From Rhodohalobacter sp. SW132 (GTDB lineage: Bacteria; Bacteroidota; Rhodothermia; Balneolales; Balneolaceae): a DNA stretch of 64,000 nt. The translations under genes were made by a program, and so were the position numbers. The stretch's first letter is position 1; each line of letters begins with the position of its first letter. The stretch lies in assembly GCF_003390325.1 (NCBI RefSeq), contig NZ_QUOK01000007.1, positions 186,001 to 250,000 of the forward strand, given 5' to 3'. The notes beneath the pieces were generated by a model. It made no database searches. It was not told the origin of the DNA and was given only the letters and a program-made list of their open reading frames with translations. This document shows, in pieces, positions 36,149 to 44,612 of this stretch.

Positions 36149-38893
36149 CTATTGTCTGCCGCGGGCAACGGGTTGCGGTACTGAGATGGTACCGCCGGTC
36201 AGCACCTCGGTATTGTTACTGGCTGTGCCGAGTGTTCCGGCCATATTGAACGCACCACTACCCTTCACCCAAATACGGTCAGTGCTGATCCCTGAGTCAC
36301 CATAATCCTCGAGATAGACGGTAAACGCCTGGTTCCCTGCCGTTACGTAATTATCTGAACTGGAGTCCCAGCTCGTGTACGTAGACCGGCCGTCGAAACT
36401 GGCCCATCCGAAACCAGATCCCGAACCCAGTGTGAGGACTCCGAGCGCATTGCTCTTCAGCCGCGAAGTGGTACCATTCGAATGATGGCGCACCAGGAGC
36501 AGGTTACCTTGCAAGTTTCGTCCCGCCGGGTTGTAGCGCATGACAAAGCCGAAGTTAACCCTGTCACCCTCGAGTTCGAAGGTGCCACCACCAGTCGTAA
36601 AGCCCTGACTCGGGTCGTACAACGTGAAGACATCTGTGTAAGGCTGAGCCATGTAGTAATCACCAGTCACCGACACCTGCACCTCATAAGAGTTGACTTC
36701 CATGGGGCCAGAATTTGTGCAGGTAAAGGTATTGAAGGCACTATAACCGGTGCCGTTTACTGTGCTGGTGCAGGTCAAATCAACCGTGCCACCAGGTCCA
36801 ACCGGCACGAGTTGCACCGAGAGGCCGGCCAGGCCGATATCTCCCGGCGCAGCCATTGTAGGAGTGGTCTCGTTCTCCTGCACCTCGACCAGCAGCTCGA
36901 GCTCGCCAGCATCCAGATCACCGCCCGCGGAGCTCACCTGAAGTGCGGCTGGATTGTCTTCGTGGTAGGTGATCGTGGCGTCTTCATGCTCGATTGTCAG
37001 CACTTCACTCTCACTCGTGGAGCCAGAAAAGTTATCATTCGTACTTGAAAAAACGGCCCGGAAGGTCGCCGTGCCGACTGCGCTGGTGACCTGCACCTCC
37101 TTGCTCGCCATGTCGCTAGACAGAGAAGCGTTTGCCACTTCCGTCCAGTTTGAGCCATCCAGAAGTTCGAACGTTACGCTTCCTGTGGGGTTTTCGCCAC
37201 TTACCTTAGCAGTAAGCGTAACGATGTCGCTGTACTGGCGCTGATCAGGATCTATAGTAAGTGTCGTCATCGTGGCGACTGGGTTTACAGTGAGTTCTAC
37301 GCTGCCATCTGCCGCCTCGAATCCGTCCGCACCGCTATAGCAAGCAGTAATCGTGTAGTCGCCTGCACTGAGTGTGCTGCTTGTATGAAAGGCCTCGCCG
37401 TTCGAGTCGAGCGCGACTTCCAAAGCGAGTGTTGCATTTGGCGATTCACAGGTCCCGACACTGATGAAGGAGACCGTTCCGGTGGTAACGGCGCTGTTAC
37501 CCCGCACCTCGGCCGTAAACGTCACTTCCTGGCCGAAGGCCGCAGGGCTTGGGTCTGCATCGATCGTAACGGTGGTCGGCACGTCGCCGTTGGCCGGTAG
37601 GTCGTCGAAGAGGGAGTAGAGCAGCAGGTTCGGCGAGCCTTCACCGATGCCGGTCAGCTCATCTACCGTCGCCGCTGCCTTGATGGCATTCCATACATCG
37701 GCAGGTGAGTCGTTTGTGTTATTCTCCAGATAGAGCGCGACGGCACCAGCCACATGAGGGGTCGCCATCGAGGTTCCATTGACAGTATTCGTTGCACTAT
37801 TGCTTGTGTGCCAGGCTGAGGTAATGCCCGTACCCGGCGCGAAGATGTCAACGCAGGATCCTTTATTCGAAAAGCCGGAACGTGCATCAGTATCTGTAGT
37901 GGATCCGACCGTTATGCTTTCGGGTAGGCTTGCCGGGGAGTAATTGCAAGCATTGGAGCCATCATTACCGGCTGCAGTTACGTAAGTCAACCCTGCATCG
38001 ATCGAGCCTGCCACGGCATCATTTATGGATTGATAAAACAGACCCCCGAGGCTCATGTTAACCACAGCTGGTGATTCGTGGTTCGCGGTGATCCAGTCAA
38101 CAGCTGCATTCACAGTGGACCAGCTCCCATCCCCAGAGCAACCGAAGACACGCAAATCTATCAGGGAAACATCCTTTGCTACACCCCACGTCTCACCACC
38201 TATGGTACCGGCCACATGCGTCCCATGGCCAATGCAATCGTCCTTTCCATCATCTACAAAATCATATCCCAGACTGGCACGGCCCCCAAATTCCTCATGT
38301 GTGGTTCGGATCCCTGAATCGATAACGTAGACGTTCACCCCCGCTCCGGTAGCTGTGTAATGGTAGAGTTCATTCAAGGGAAGCTGGCGCTGGTCGATGC
38401 GATCGAGCCCCCAGGTGGCATTCTCCTGTACGGTATTAGATCCGATCGATGCGATCCCGTCTTGTTCGACATAGGCGATGAACGGGTTTCGCTCCAGGGC
38501 CACCAAGGCTGGTTCGGGCAGGTTGGCCACGGCAAAGCCTTTAAGAGCGTACTGATAGATATGCAACTCATCACCGCCGTGAGCTTGCAGGAGCCCGCGC
38601 GCGACTCCAGGCACGTCTTGAACATGGTCACGGAAGACAACGATATACTGCCCTGGGATCTTTACAGGGCTAGCGTCCTGAGCGTTAATTTGCCCTGAGC
38701 TTTGAATAGCTGACTGTTGATTATTGATGGAGGTATCAGGTGAAGTTACATTATCACACCCGGTCGCTATCATCAGCAGAATGATGATACTGTATGAATA
38801 AACCCGTCCGCCCTTTCTTTGATAACTTTTATGTTTTTCCATAGATATTCTCTTTTTGTTGTTGGTAAGAATTCTCACAGAAAACTCCTGCAT
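36149..38893 (-). CDS. S8 subtilisin-like protease lipoprotein with Ig-like modules
   Basis: The frame is 914 residues; the Met at 38842 gives a normal lipoprotein signal (YSIIILLMIATGCDN). An I9 propeptide-like domain (about 75-150, PGQYIVVFRDHVQDVPG) precedes the S8 catalytic domain with Asp in VYVIDSGIRTTH, His in GHGTHVAGTIGG and Ser in NGTSMATPHVAGAVALY. Two bacterial Ig-like domains follow (about 440-640, TVTIDADPSPAAFGQEVTF). A C-terminal region with YMAQPYTDVFTLYDPSQGF and GFVMRYNPAGRN resembles post-Ig extensions of other secreted proteases. The gene is visibly GC-richer than its AT-rich surroundings, which suggests separate acquisition. Confidence 0.9.
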   Translation of the reverse strand: MQEFSVRILTNNKKRISMEKHKSYQRKGGRVYSYSIIILLMIATGCDNVTSPDTSINNQQSAIQSSGQINAQDASPVKIPGQYIVVFRDHVQDVPGVARGLLQAHGGDELHIYQYALKGFAVANLPEPALVALERNPFIAYVEQDGIASIGSNTVQENATWGLDRIDQRQLPLNELYHYTATGAGVNVYVIDSGIRTTHEEFGGRASLGYDFVDDGKDDCIGHGTHVAGTIGGETWGVAKDVSLIDLRVFGCSGDGSWSTVNAAVDWITANHESPAVVNMSLGGLFYQSINDAVAGSIDAGLTYVTAAGNDGSNACNYSPASLPESITVGSTTDTDARSGFSNKGSCVDIFAPGTGITSAWHTSNSATNTVNGTSMATPHVAGAVALYLENNTNDSPADVWNAIKAAATVDELTGIGEGSPNLLLYSLFDDLPANGDVPTTVTIDADPSPAAFGQEVTFTAEVRGNSAVTTGTVSFISVGTCESPNATLALEVALDSNGEAFHTSSTLSAGDYTITACYSGADGFEAADGSVELTVNPVATMTTLTIDPDQRQYSDIVTLTAKVSGENPTGSVTFELLDGSNWTEVANASLSSDMASKEVQVTSAVGTATFRAVFSSTNDNFSGSTSESEVLTIEHEDATITYHEDNPAALQVSSAGGDLDAGELELLVEVQENETTPTMAAPGDIGLAGLSVQLVPVGPGGTVDLTCTSTVNGTGYSAFNTFTCTNSGPMEVNSYEVQVSVTGDYYMAQPYTDVFTLYDPSQGFTTGGGTFELEGDRVNFGFVMRYNPAGRNLQGNLLLVRHHSNGTTSRLKSNALGVLTLGSGSGFGWASFDGRSTYTSWDSSSDNYVTAGNQAFTVYLEDYGDSGISTDRIWVKGSGAFNMAGTLGTASNNTEVLTGGTISVPQPVARGRQ

Positions 38894-39415
38894 TTTTTTA
38901 TGCTATAGTTGCCAAAACCTCAAAAGCCGTTTTGTCCGGAGGAAAGAATTGTTACCTACAGTCAGACCCTATTCCAACCTTCAGAAGGATATATATTTGT
39001 ACTTAGCACCACTGCTTGATTTTTGATCACAACCGGTGACCAATCCCACATTTGCAAAAGCCAATAACGAGGAGAGTTTGTGTTTTTTTGTGATTACACA
39101 ATGTCTGTATAATCCCTTATAAAGCAATCTCTTACAGAAATAAATAAAAAAAATATATAAGTCCAGTGAAATTAGAAAACAACTCAAAAAAACTATCTGA
39201 ACCATTTAACATACTCACCACTGATAAGTGAAGCAGTGAGCAAAAATCTACTTATGTACACGGCTTTGACTTAAGTCCCCAGAAACCATTTGATTTACAA
39301 TAGCTATTTGATCTCTTGCAAAAATTTTGATCTCTCAGAGTAAATTGTATAGCTCGCCAATTGTCTGTGCTGCCCATGTGTACTGATTGTTAATCAGCCA
39401 AATGGGTTGATCTTT
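38894..39415. other. Intergenic region, no gene seen
   Basis: About 520 AT-rich bases upstream of the subtilase gene. A short hydrophobic minus-strand frame (38981-39205) has no family features and I do not call it. The right edge abuts the inverted repeat of the IS1182-like element. Confidence 0.3.
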
Positions 39416-40201
39416 CTAGGAGTCTGTCGGGCTTGACTCGAATGTGAAGAAAAAAATATCAGAATGGCTCAACGATTTGTCCGGATTCCCGAATGGATTG
39501 AATTTTTATCTATTTTCATTTTCAGATATAGGATCCCCGGGTTTATTCTCCCGCCAACACATGCATTCTCTTCAAATTGTAGGCGCATTGCACCAGATTC
39601 CACTCACCATTGATCTTCTCCAGGCCTCTGAAAAGGAATTGACGGAATCCCATCATGTGTTTTATAATTCCAAAGAACGGCTCGACCGTAGATTTTCGCC
39701 TTGCGTAAAACTCCCGGCCTTCCTTCGTCTTCAGTCGCCACTTCATCATTTCGGTTGGCGTTGCATCGTCCGGGGGCGGGCCGGGATCGGACAGGCGTTC
39801 GGCCCAGCATCATACGTGGGTGGTAAGCATCCGACTCGCTGCCGGTGTAGGTTCCTTCCAGGGTAGAAATATCCAGCTGGTCGACAATTTCGACCACAAA
39901 TCGGGCAAGGTGATCCTCCGGAAGCCAGTCGTCAACAGAGGGTGGGAGCAGATAGGCGGTATCTCGATCAACTAAGCGAAAATTAGCAGACATAGCAGCT
40001 TGTAGATTCGGTTTAAAAGTCCATTAAACATAATGATTTAGAGGCAGGGAATCTGGCAAATATTCGTAGTTTTTCGATCATTTGAGGCGAGAAGTGGCGA
40101 TAAATAACAGATAAACTCGGCTCATGTTTGGACGCAACACGTAAAAGAGAGTCATGGGTCGAAATCGCGGAAAATTTACCTTAAGTCCGACAGACTCCTA
40201 G
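39416..40201 (-). mobile_element. Internally deleted IS1182-like insertion sequence
   Basis: The left end CTAGGAGTCTGTCGGGCTT (39416-39434) and right end AAGTCCGACAGACTCCTAG (40183-40201) are inverted repeats, perfect over 15 bp and one mismatch over 19. Between them, on the minus strand, is a transposase with its N-terminus (VDRDTAYLLPPSVDDWLPED, then YHPRMML; from 39993) and its C-terminus (EGREFYARRKSTVEPFFG, then NLKRMHVLAGE; to 39543), but about half of the reading frame, including the first catalytic acids, is deleted and the frame is shifted. At 786 bp it is about half the usual size. CTAG at each outer edge could be the target duplication. Confidence 0.75.
39543..39993 (-). pseudogene. 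Truncated, frameshifted IS1182-type transposase
   Basis: The N-terminal domain (about 65 codons from 39993) joins out of frame to the last 65 codons of the transposase. The retained end holds STVEPFFGIIKH, the YREK-like glutamate region of DDE transposases, but the first two acidic residues are lost, so it cannot be active. Confidence 0.7.
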
Positions 40202-40216
40202 AGACTGTATTTATGT

Positions 40217-40243
40217 GGATTTATCTGCACCAACAGGCAGGGA
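40217..40243 (+). repeat. 27-bp dispersed repeat, second copy
   Basis: GGATTTATCTGCACCAACAG at 40217-40236 continues GCAGGGA and differs from the copy at 29320 in two or three positions. It starts 15 bp outside the IS1182-like element. Confidence 0.45.
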
Positions 40244-40396
40244 ATAAAATACTCTGCCTGAAAATTATCCGTAACGCATCTTCTAATCTTGGTTCAATTC
40301 TGGAAAAATTGATGTTCAGCCCTTCATCCACTACACCGGATTATTATGAATTTTGATGACTTTCCACCATAAATCGAAAGAATTATTATTAAGTTT

Positions 40397-40627
40397 GTGT
40401 CTATGAACACAAAACAGATCATATCCATCATCTCCAACTTACCATTTGATCAGCAGGTAGAGATCGTTGATCAGATATTGCAAACCCTTCACCAGCCAGA
40501 TCCAGACGTAGAACAAGCATGGATGGATGAGGTCGTATCGAGGGCCAGAGAGATTGACTCTGGAGAAGTCGAAATGATACCCGGTGATCAGGCCATGCAA
40601 CGCCTCAGATCCTTTAATCTGGGGTAA
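40397..40627 (+). CDS. Addiction-module component (TIGR02574-type antitoxin), copy 1
   Basis: A small protein of 74-76 residues; the ATG at 40403 (MNTKQIISII) is more likely the start than the GTG at 40397, by comparison with copy 2. The pattern LPFDQQVEIVDQILQTLH, then PDVEQAWMDEVVSRAREI and GEVEMIPGDQAM, matches the TIGR02574/PF09720 putative antitoxins that pair with RelE/ParE toxins. The stop overlaps an ATG (TAATG) where the toxin should begin, but only a 26-codon frame follows (40627-40707), so the partner is lost. Orphan antitoxins can still act as regulators. Confidence 0.75.
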   Translation: MSMNTKQIISIISNLPFDQQVEIVDQILQTLHQPDPDVEQAWMDEVVSRAREIDSGEVEMIPGDQAMQRLRSFNLG

Positions 40628-40707
40628 TGGTTTCGATTACAGGATGTAGTTCATATGAAGCTGCATACTTGATTTCCGAAAAATTGTCTGACTTTATCGT
40701 CATTTAA
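40627..40707 (+). pseudogene. Residual frame in the toxin position after antitoxin copy 1
   Basis: ATG at 40627 overlaps the antitoxin stop and opens a 26-codon frame (MVSITGCSSYEAAYL ...). The position and overlap are those of a RelE/ParE toxin start, but the product is too short for any toxin and resemblance is weak. I list it only as the likely site of a lost toxin. Confidence 0.25.
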
Positions 40708-40724
40708 TTATTTAAATTACTCTC

Positions 40725-40949
40725 ATGAATAAAGACCAGATCATTTCCATTATCAACGACTTGCCAATTGATCAGCGAATAGAAATTGCTGATCAAATTC
40801 TTCAATCTCTTCACCAGGTTGATCCCGAAATTGAAAAAGCCTGGGCTAAAGAAGCCCGGCGACGTCTGGATGAATTTGAGGAAGGTAAGGTAAAAGCAAT
40901 TCCTGGTGATCAGGTATTCGAACAATTACGGGAAAAGTATTCTAAATGA
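40725..40949 (+). CDS. Addiction-module component (TIGR02574-type antitoxin), copy 2
   Basis: This 74-residue protein, MNKDQIISIINDLPIDQRIE then ADQILQSLHQVDPEIEKAW, is a clear paralogue of copy 1, with the conserved tail KAIPGDQVFEQLR. An ATG overlaps its stop by 4 bp (ATGA at 40946) but the new frame ends after five codons (MSYQY). MSYx is a common RelE start, so a toxin gene appears to have been deleted here too. Two tandem antitoxins without toxins are unusual. Confidence 0.75.
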   Translation: MNKDQIISIINDLPIDQRIEIADQILQSLHQVDPEIEKAWAKEARRRLDEFEEGKVKAIPGDQVFEQLREKYSK

Positions 40950-41148
40950 GTTATCAGTACTAATCGACTCTGTTTAAAGTCCCTCCATGCCAGTGCAGAT
41001 AAATCCAGGGTTTATCAGAATAGGGCATCATTCCCGCCGGAATCGTTTTTTGAAATAGGAAAGCTTAGATAAGCTCGATTGTGAGATTTAAGTATTCTTC
41101 ATGGAGTATATAACTTTCGAGTTCTAACTCGTCAGTTGTAGCTGCACA
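40950..41148. repeat. Intergenic region with inverted third copy of the 27-bp repeat
   Basis: The inverse of the repeat, CCCTCCATGCCAGTGCAGAT then AAATCC, lies at 40981-41006, just past the truncated toxin frame. Nothing else is recognised here. Confidence 0.4.
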
Positions 41149-41298
41149 TTATTCGCAGTTCTCAAAATACTCATATAGCTTCATCTCCATCAATAAATAA
41201 TCAATCCACACTTCCGATTCAGATGCCCTTCTCCACAATTCTACGGCATTCACCCAACCCATTTTTCCCCGCACAAAATTGTGAATGTCTCTCGTCAT
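41149..41298 (-). CDS. Repeated mini-ORF (49 residues), intact copy
   Basis: The minus strand encodes MTRDIHNFVRGKMGWVNAVE, LWRRASESEVWIDYLLMEM and KLYEYFENCE, then a stop. A second copy at 43124-43312 keeps the same protein except for a nonsense codon, and shorter relatives occur near 44345-44427 and 36068-36095. Conservation at the protein level among copies suggests a real small gene, Trp- and Glu-rich and probably helical. I do not recognise its family. Confidence 0.5.
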   Translation of the reverse strand: MTRDIHNFVRGKMGWVNAVELWRRASESEVWIDYLLMEMKLYEYFENCE

Positions 41299-41721
41299 TC
41301 TGATTTATACTGTAGGAGCAATAGAACTGATGTTTTAAATTTATCCAGTAACTCACTCTTTACTAACTAATATGATCTATAAATCTGATTCTACCACTTT
41401 TCAGTTTTACCTAATTTCATGCTGAAATAAAACAAAAACGTTTAACAATCAACATATCTGAAATCCACTATTTGTGGCTTAAATATACCCGATATACTCG
41501 ACGTAGTTAATGTCTAATTATTGCTGGTGGCTATTCAATCATTTGCAGGATTTTACTACACATAGACGTTTAAAATATATTTGTTTAATTCTTTGGTTGG
41601 GCTCAATATATTAAATACCTCCCCTCATCCATTCGTTGATCTTTTTAGCTTTTCATTTTAGAAAATATTAAGCACGCCCGATAACACTACAAAATCATTC
41701 TATTACATATAAAAGATTCTC
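41299..41721. other. Intergenic region, no gene seen
   Basis: AT-rich spacer of about 420 bases with no supported gene, leading to the TTG start of the propeller lipoprotein. Confidence 0.3.
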
Positions 41722-43044
41722 TTGAAACACCTTATTCAATTCTTTTCTATTCTCTTATTAGTTTTTCTATTCATGACATGTGGAACCGAATCCATCCCAG
41801 ATGAAGAGGATCAAACTTTAGAAGAAGTAACAACAAATTTTTTAACAATTGGTGGAAGTGGTGGAGACTACGGTCAATCTATTTATCAGACTGGGGATGG
41901 AGGATTCATTGTTAGTGGGTTAACTACATCTACCGATGGAATTTTCAGTGAGTCGTTCGCTGAGGGAAGGTCCATTTTTGTGATCAAGTTTAATATCGTA
42001 GGTGATAAACAATGGGTGAAAACCTTCAATGGGCATGAGGGGGCCACTTCAATTGTTCAATCTCACGATGGTGGATACATATTAACTGGGCATAGCAGAT
42101 CAATTGATGGAAATTACAGCAATGCTGATCCTGGACTTAAAAACCTTTATATTATTAAATTGAATTCTTTAGGGGAAATACAATGGGAAAAAAAAATTGG
42201 TGGAAGCGATAATGATGAAGTTAGTTCTATTGCTCAACTTCATAATGGTAGTATTGTCTTAACTGGGGGAACCAGTTCTAATGATGGTGATTTTTCGGGC
42301 ATGAACTCAGAACAAAGAGGGATCTTCGTGATCAAATTGGATTCCGATGGAAATACTCAACTCATCAAAATTATTAGTGGAAATAACTGGAGTTCCTCAG
42401 TAATTAACACTCATGATGGTGGTTTTGCATTGACAGGACATGCTGGTAGTAATATTATTATCATCAAATTTAATTCGGATGGAAAAAAACAATGGACTAA
42501 AACCTATGGTGGAACTGAGTGGGATATGGGAAATTCAATAATACAGGCTAAAGATGGAGGGTTTATTTTAACTGGTGGATTTACTTCAAATGATGGAGAT
42601 TTCCATGAAGTAAATAAAGGTGGATGGAATATTCCCGTAATCAAATTGGATTCATTGGGTGAAATTGAATGGGTAAAAACTTTTGGTGGAAGTGGATATC
42701 AAGAATTAGGTCATTCTATTTCTTTAACTCAAGACGGTGGATTTATTTTAACGGGCGAAACTAGCTCTAATGATGGTGATTTCATGGGGTTGAATCAGGG
42801 GGAAACTGATATCTTTGTAATTAAATTGAAATCATCAGGAGATACTCAATGGGTAAAAACTTTTGGCGGAAGTGGTTTTGACAATGGTTATTCAGTCACA
42901 CAAATCGAAGACGGTGACTATGTTGTGACTGGTAGAACTAGTTCCAATGACGGGGACTTCAGTTCAAATAAAAATCAAGGTGATACTATCTTTCTTATCA
43001 AATTAGACTCTGAAGGTAAAACTATTCCGTTTCAATTAAATTAA
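41722..43044 (+). CDS. Lipoprotein with a seven-repeat beta-propeller
   Basis: This 440-residue protein starts at TTG and has a lipoprotein signal (SILLLVFLFMTCGTES). The rest is seven repeats of about 50-60 residues with the core DGGFILTGxTSSNDGDF followed by IFVIKLDSxGxxQWVKTFGG. Seven such four-strand units are right for one closed propeller. No enzymatic residues are evident. It is AT-rich and isolated between repeat-bearing spacers, so it was probably brought in as a single-gene cargo. Confidence 0.8.
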   Translation: MKHLIQFFSILLLVFLFMTCGTESIPDEEDQTLEEVTTNFLTIGGSGGDYGQSIYQTGDGGFIVSGLTTSTDGIFSESFAEGRSIFVIKFNIVGDKQWVKTFNGHEGATSIVQSHDGGYILTGHSRSIDGNYSNADPGLKNLYIIKLNSLGEIQWEKKIGGSDNDEVSSIAQLHNGSIVLTGGTSSNDGDFSGMNSEQRGIFVIKLDSDGNTQLIKIISGNNWSSSVINTHDGGFALTGHAGSNIIIIKFNSDGKKQWTKTYGGTEWDMGNSIIQAKDGGFILTGGFTSNDGDFHEVNKGGWNIPVIKLDSLGEIEWVKTFGGSGYQELGHSISLTQDGGFILTGETSSNDGDFMGLNQGETDIFVIKLKSSGDTQWVKTFGGSGFDNGYSVTQIEDGDYVVTGRTSSNDGDFSSNKNQGDTIFLIKLDSEGKTIPFQLN

Positions 43045-43123
43045 ATGTGTCCGGTTTTTTTTAAAGGTGTAAATAGATATCGAAAGACACCTGGTAAAAT
43101 TGTGACTCGCCAATTAATACTTT

Positions 43124-43312
43124 CTACTTTATATTTCTCAATTGGCAAATGAAGAATAGCTTCTTCCATAATTTTTCAAAATACTCTGATAACTCCATCT
43201 CCATCAGCAAATAATCAATCAACTGGTCCGACTTTGATACATTGTCTATTAATTCGATGGCGTTTTTTCAATCCATTTCTCCCCATACAAAATTATGTAT
43301 GTCTCTCGTCAT
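43124..43312 (-). pseudogene. Repeated mini-ORF, copy with a nonsense codon
   Basis: It reads MTRDIHNFVWGEMD, then TGA where a Trp codon is expected, then KNAIELIDNVSKSD, QLIDYLLMEMELSEYFEK and a 14-codon tail. One base change (TGG to TGA) broke the frame, and the rest stays open to 43124. Confidence 0.5.
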
Positions 43313-43903
43313 TTTCAGTTTCTCTCTCATTGTCCTGATATTAGATTAACGACTTCAGAATCTTTCTATTTGTATGATCTAAATTCTGGCGATCCCTTAC
43401 AACCTGAGTTCGATTCTTAATTGGGGAAGAATATTGGAGATAAATTGGTGTAAAGATCTTGAGGACTTAAGCTTTTAAAGCAAAGTACCGATACAAACAT
43501 TAATACAATATACTTAAGGTGAAATAGCCAACACCAAAAAAAGTGGTAATTGTTAACACAATACCAGCTTGTTGTTATCATATATTTCCATGCTTTTTGA
43601 CAAAGTTCTGTGAAAAATTTTTCTTTGTATAGTATCAATTATTCTGATTCTTGCTGGATTTAGCATTGTTACTAAGTCACATAAATCTTCTACTAGAATG
43701 GATAAGATTGAGAACGCAATGATATATTTCTTTCTTTTGTCGGGGAGCATAAGAGATGTTCATGCTTACTTTGACATTGATCCCAATTTCTTAATTTTAC
43801 CCTCATTATTTAAAAACAACTTGAATTTAACTTTCTAACGAAGCAAGGAAATCTTGAACAGCGTTGGTGATATTCAAATATTGGCAAAAAAGAAAAACAG
43901 AAT
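43313..43903. repeat. Intergenic region with an exact copy of a 20-mer from 8.5 kb
   Basis: AACCTGAGTTCGATTCTTAA at 43401-43420 is identical to 8501-8520. No inverted partner is seen nearby. Two overlapping minus-strand frames (43417-43750) have no family features and are not called. Confidence 0.4.
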
Positions 43904-44356
43904 ATGGCAGATATTTATAAAAATCTTGAAGGAGCATTTGGAGACTCACTAAAAAATAAATTTGATGAGTACTCTGATTTTGATTCTGATTTAGAAATTG
44001 ATGCAATGCTTGAAGCAAAAAAGCTAAGTGATTATGTTACAACTAAAAAGATGGAAAAACTATGTCATCGAACTCTTTTAATTCATAGTAAAACAGGAAA
44101 TGACTTTAGGTTTCAAGCGACATTAGTAAAATTTTTAAGACCTAATGGCGAGTCTTGCATAGCTGAATTTTCTGTTCCTATTGATTTTAATGGTAAAATA
44201 AGACTCTGGACAGAAGACTTACGTGGTAAAAAAGTATGGTCTACAATGGAAACGATTGAAGAATGGGAATGTAATCCAGATCTTCTATTTGACTTTTTAG
44301 GAAAATACACGCATAGATTTACCCAAGATCAATTTGACGATGGATTGCCATTTTGA
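43904..44356 (+). CDS. Hypothetical protein, 150 residues
   Basis: A soluble, acidic protein with no signal or membrane segment. The N-terminal third is helical and charged (YKNLEGAFGDSLKNKFDEY). The middle forms strands with HRTLLIHSKTGNDFRFQATL and GESCIAEFSVPIDFNGKIRL, and the end is FLGKYTHRFTQDQFDDGLPF. I do not recognise the family. It is flanked by mini-ORF repeats, in keeping with cargo status. Confidence 0.5.
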   Translation: MADIYKNLEGAFGDSLKNKFDEYSDFDSDLEIDAMLEAKKLSDYVTTKKMEKLCHRTLLIHSKTGNDFRFQATLVKFLRPNGESCIAEFSVPIDFNGKIRLWTEDLRGKKVWSTMETIEEWECNPDLLFDFLGKYTHRFTQDQFDDGLPF

Positions 44357-44427
44357 AATAAATCAATATGACTCTCCCAGTCTATTTTATCCCAAACAAA
44401 ATTGTACATGTCTATCTTCATCCCCAT
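44345..44427 (-). pseudogene. Repeated mini-ORF, 5' fragment
   Basis: The minus strand reads MGMKIDMYNFVWDKIDWES, resembling MTRDIHNFVWGEMDW of the other copies, and then runs into the 3' end of the 150-residue hypothetical gene. Only the first half of the mini-ORF is kept. Confidence 0.35.
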
Positions 44428-44612
44428 ATTTATTTGATTTTTCTGGTTATTAAAACCGATTTTACTTGCTCCTACTATGTATAAATCAAATTCTGCCGAC
44501 TTCTCACAGTTAGTTGAATATTTTTGGTTTAAGACTAATCCCGAGAAGGGGAGTAAAAAAAAGAACAGTTTTGGCTGCTTTTAAGGTATATAATTAAACA
44601 GATTGAAAAATT

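Noticed and set aside
38981-39205. Hydrophobic minus-strand frame of 74 codons
   Set aside because: Hydrophobicity follows from AT-rich DNA; no homologue-like pattern or good start context.
39444-39866. Plus-strand frame of 140 codons across the IS1182-like element
   Set aside because: It is antisense to the recognisable transposase pieces.
43417-43750. Two overlapping minus-strand frames in the 43.5 kb spacer
   Set aside because: Short, overlapping each other, AT-rich and without any recognised motif.
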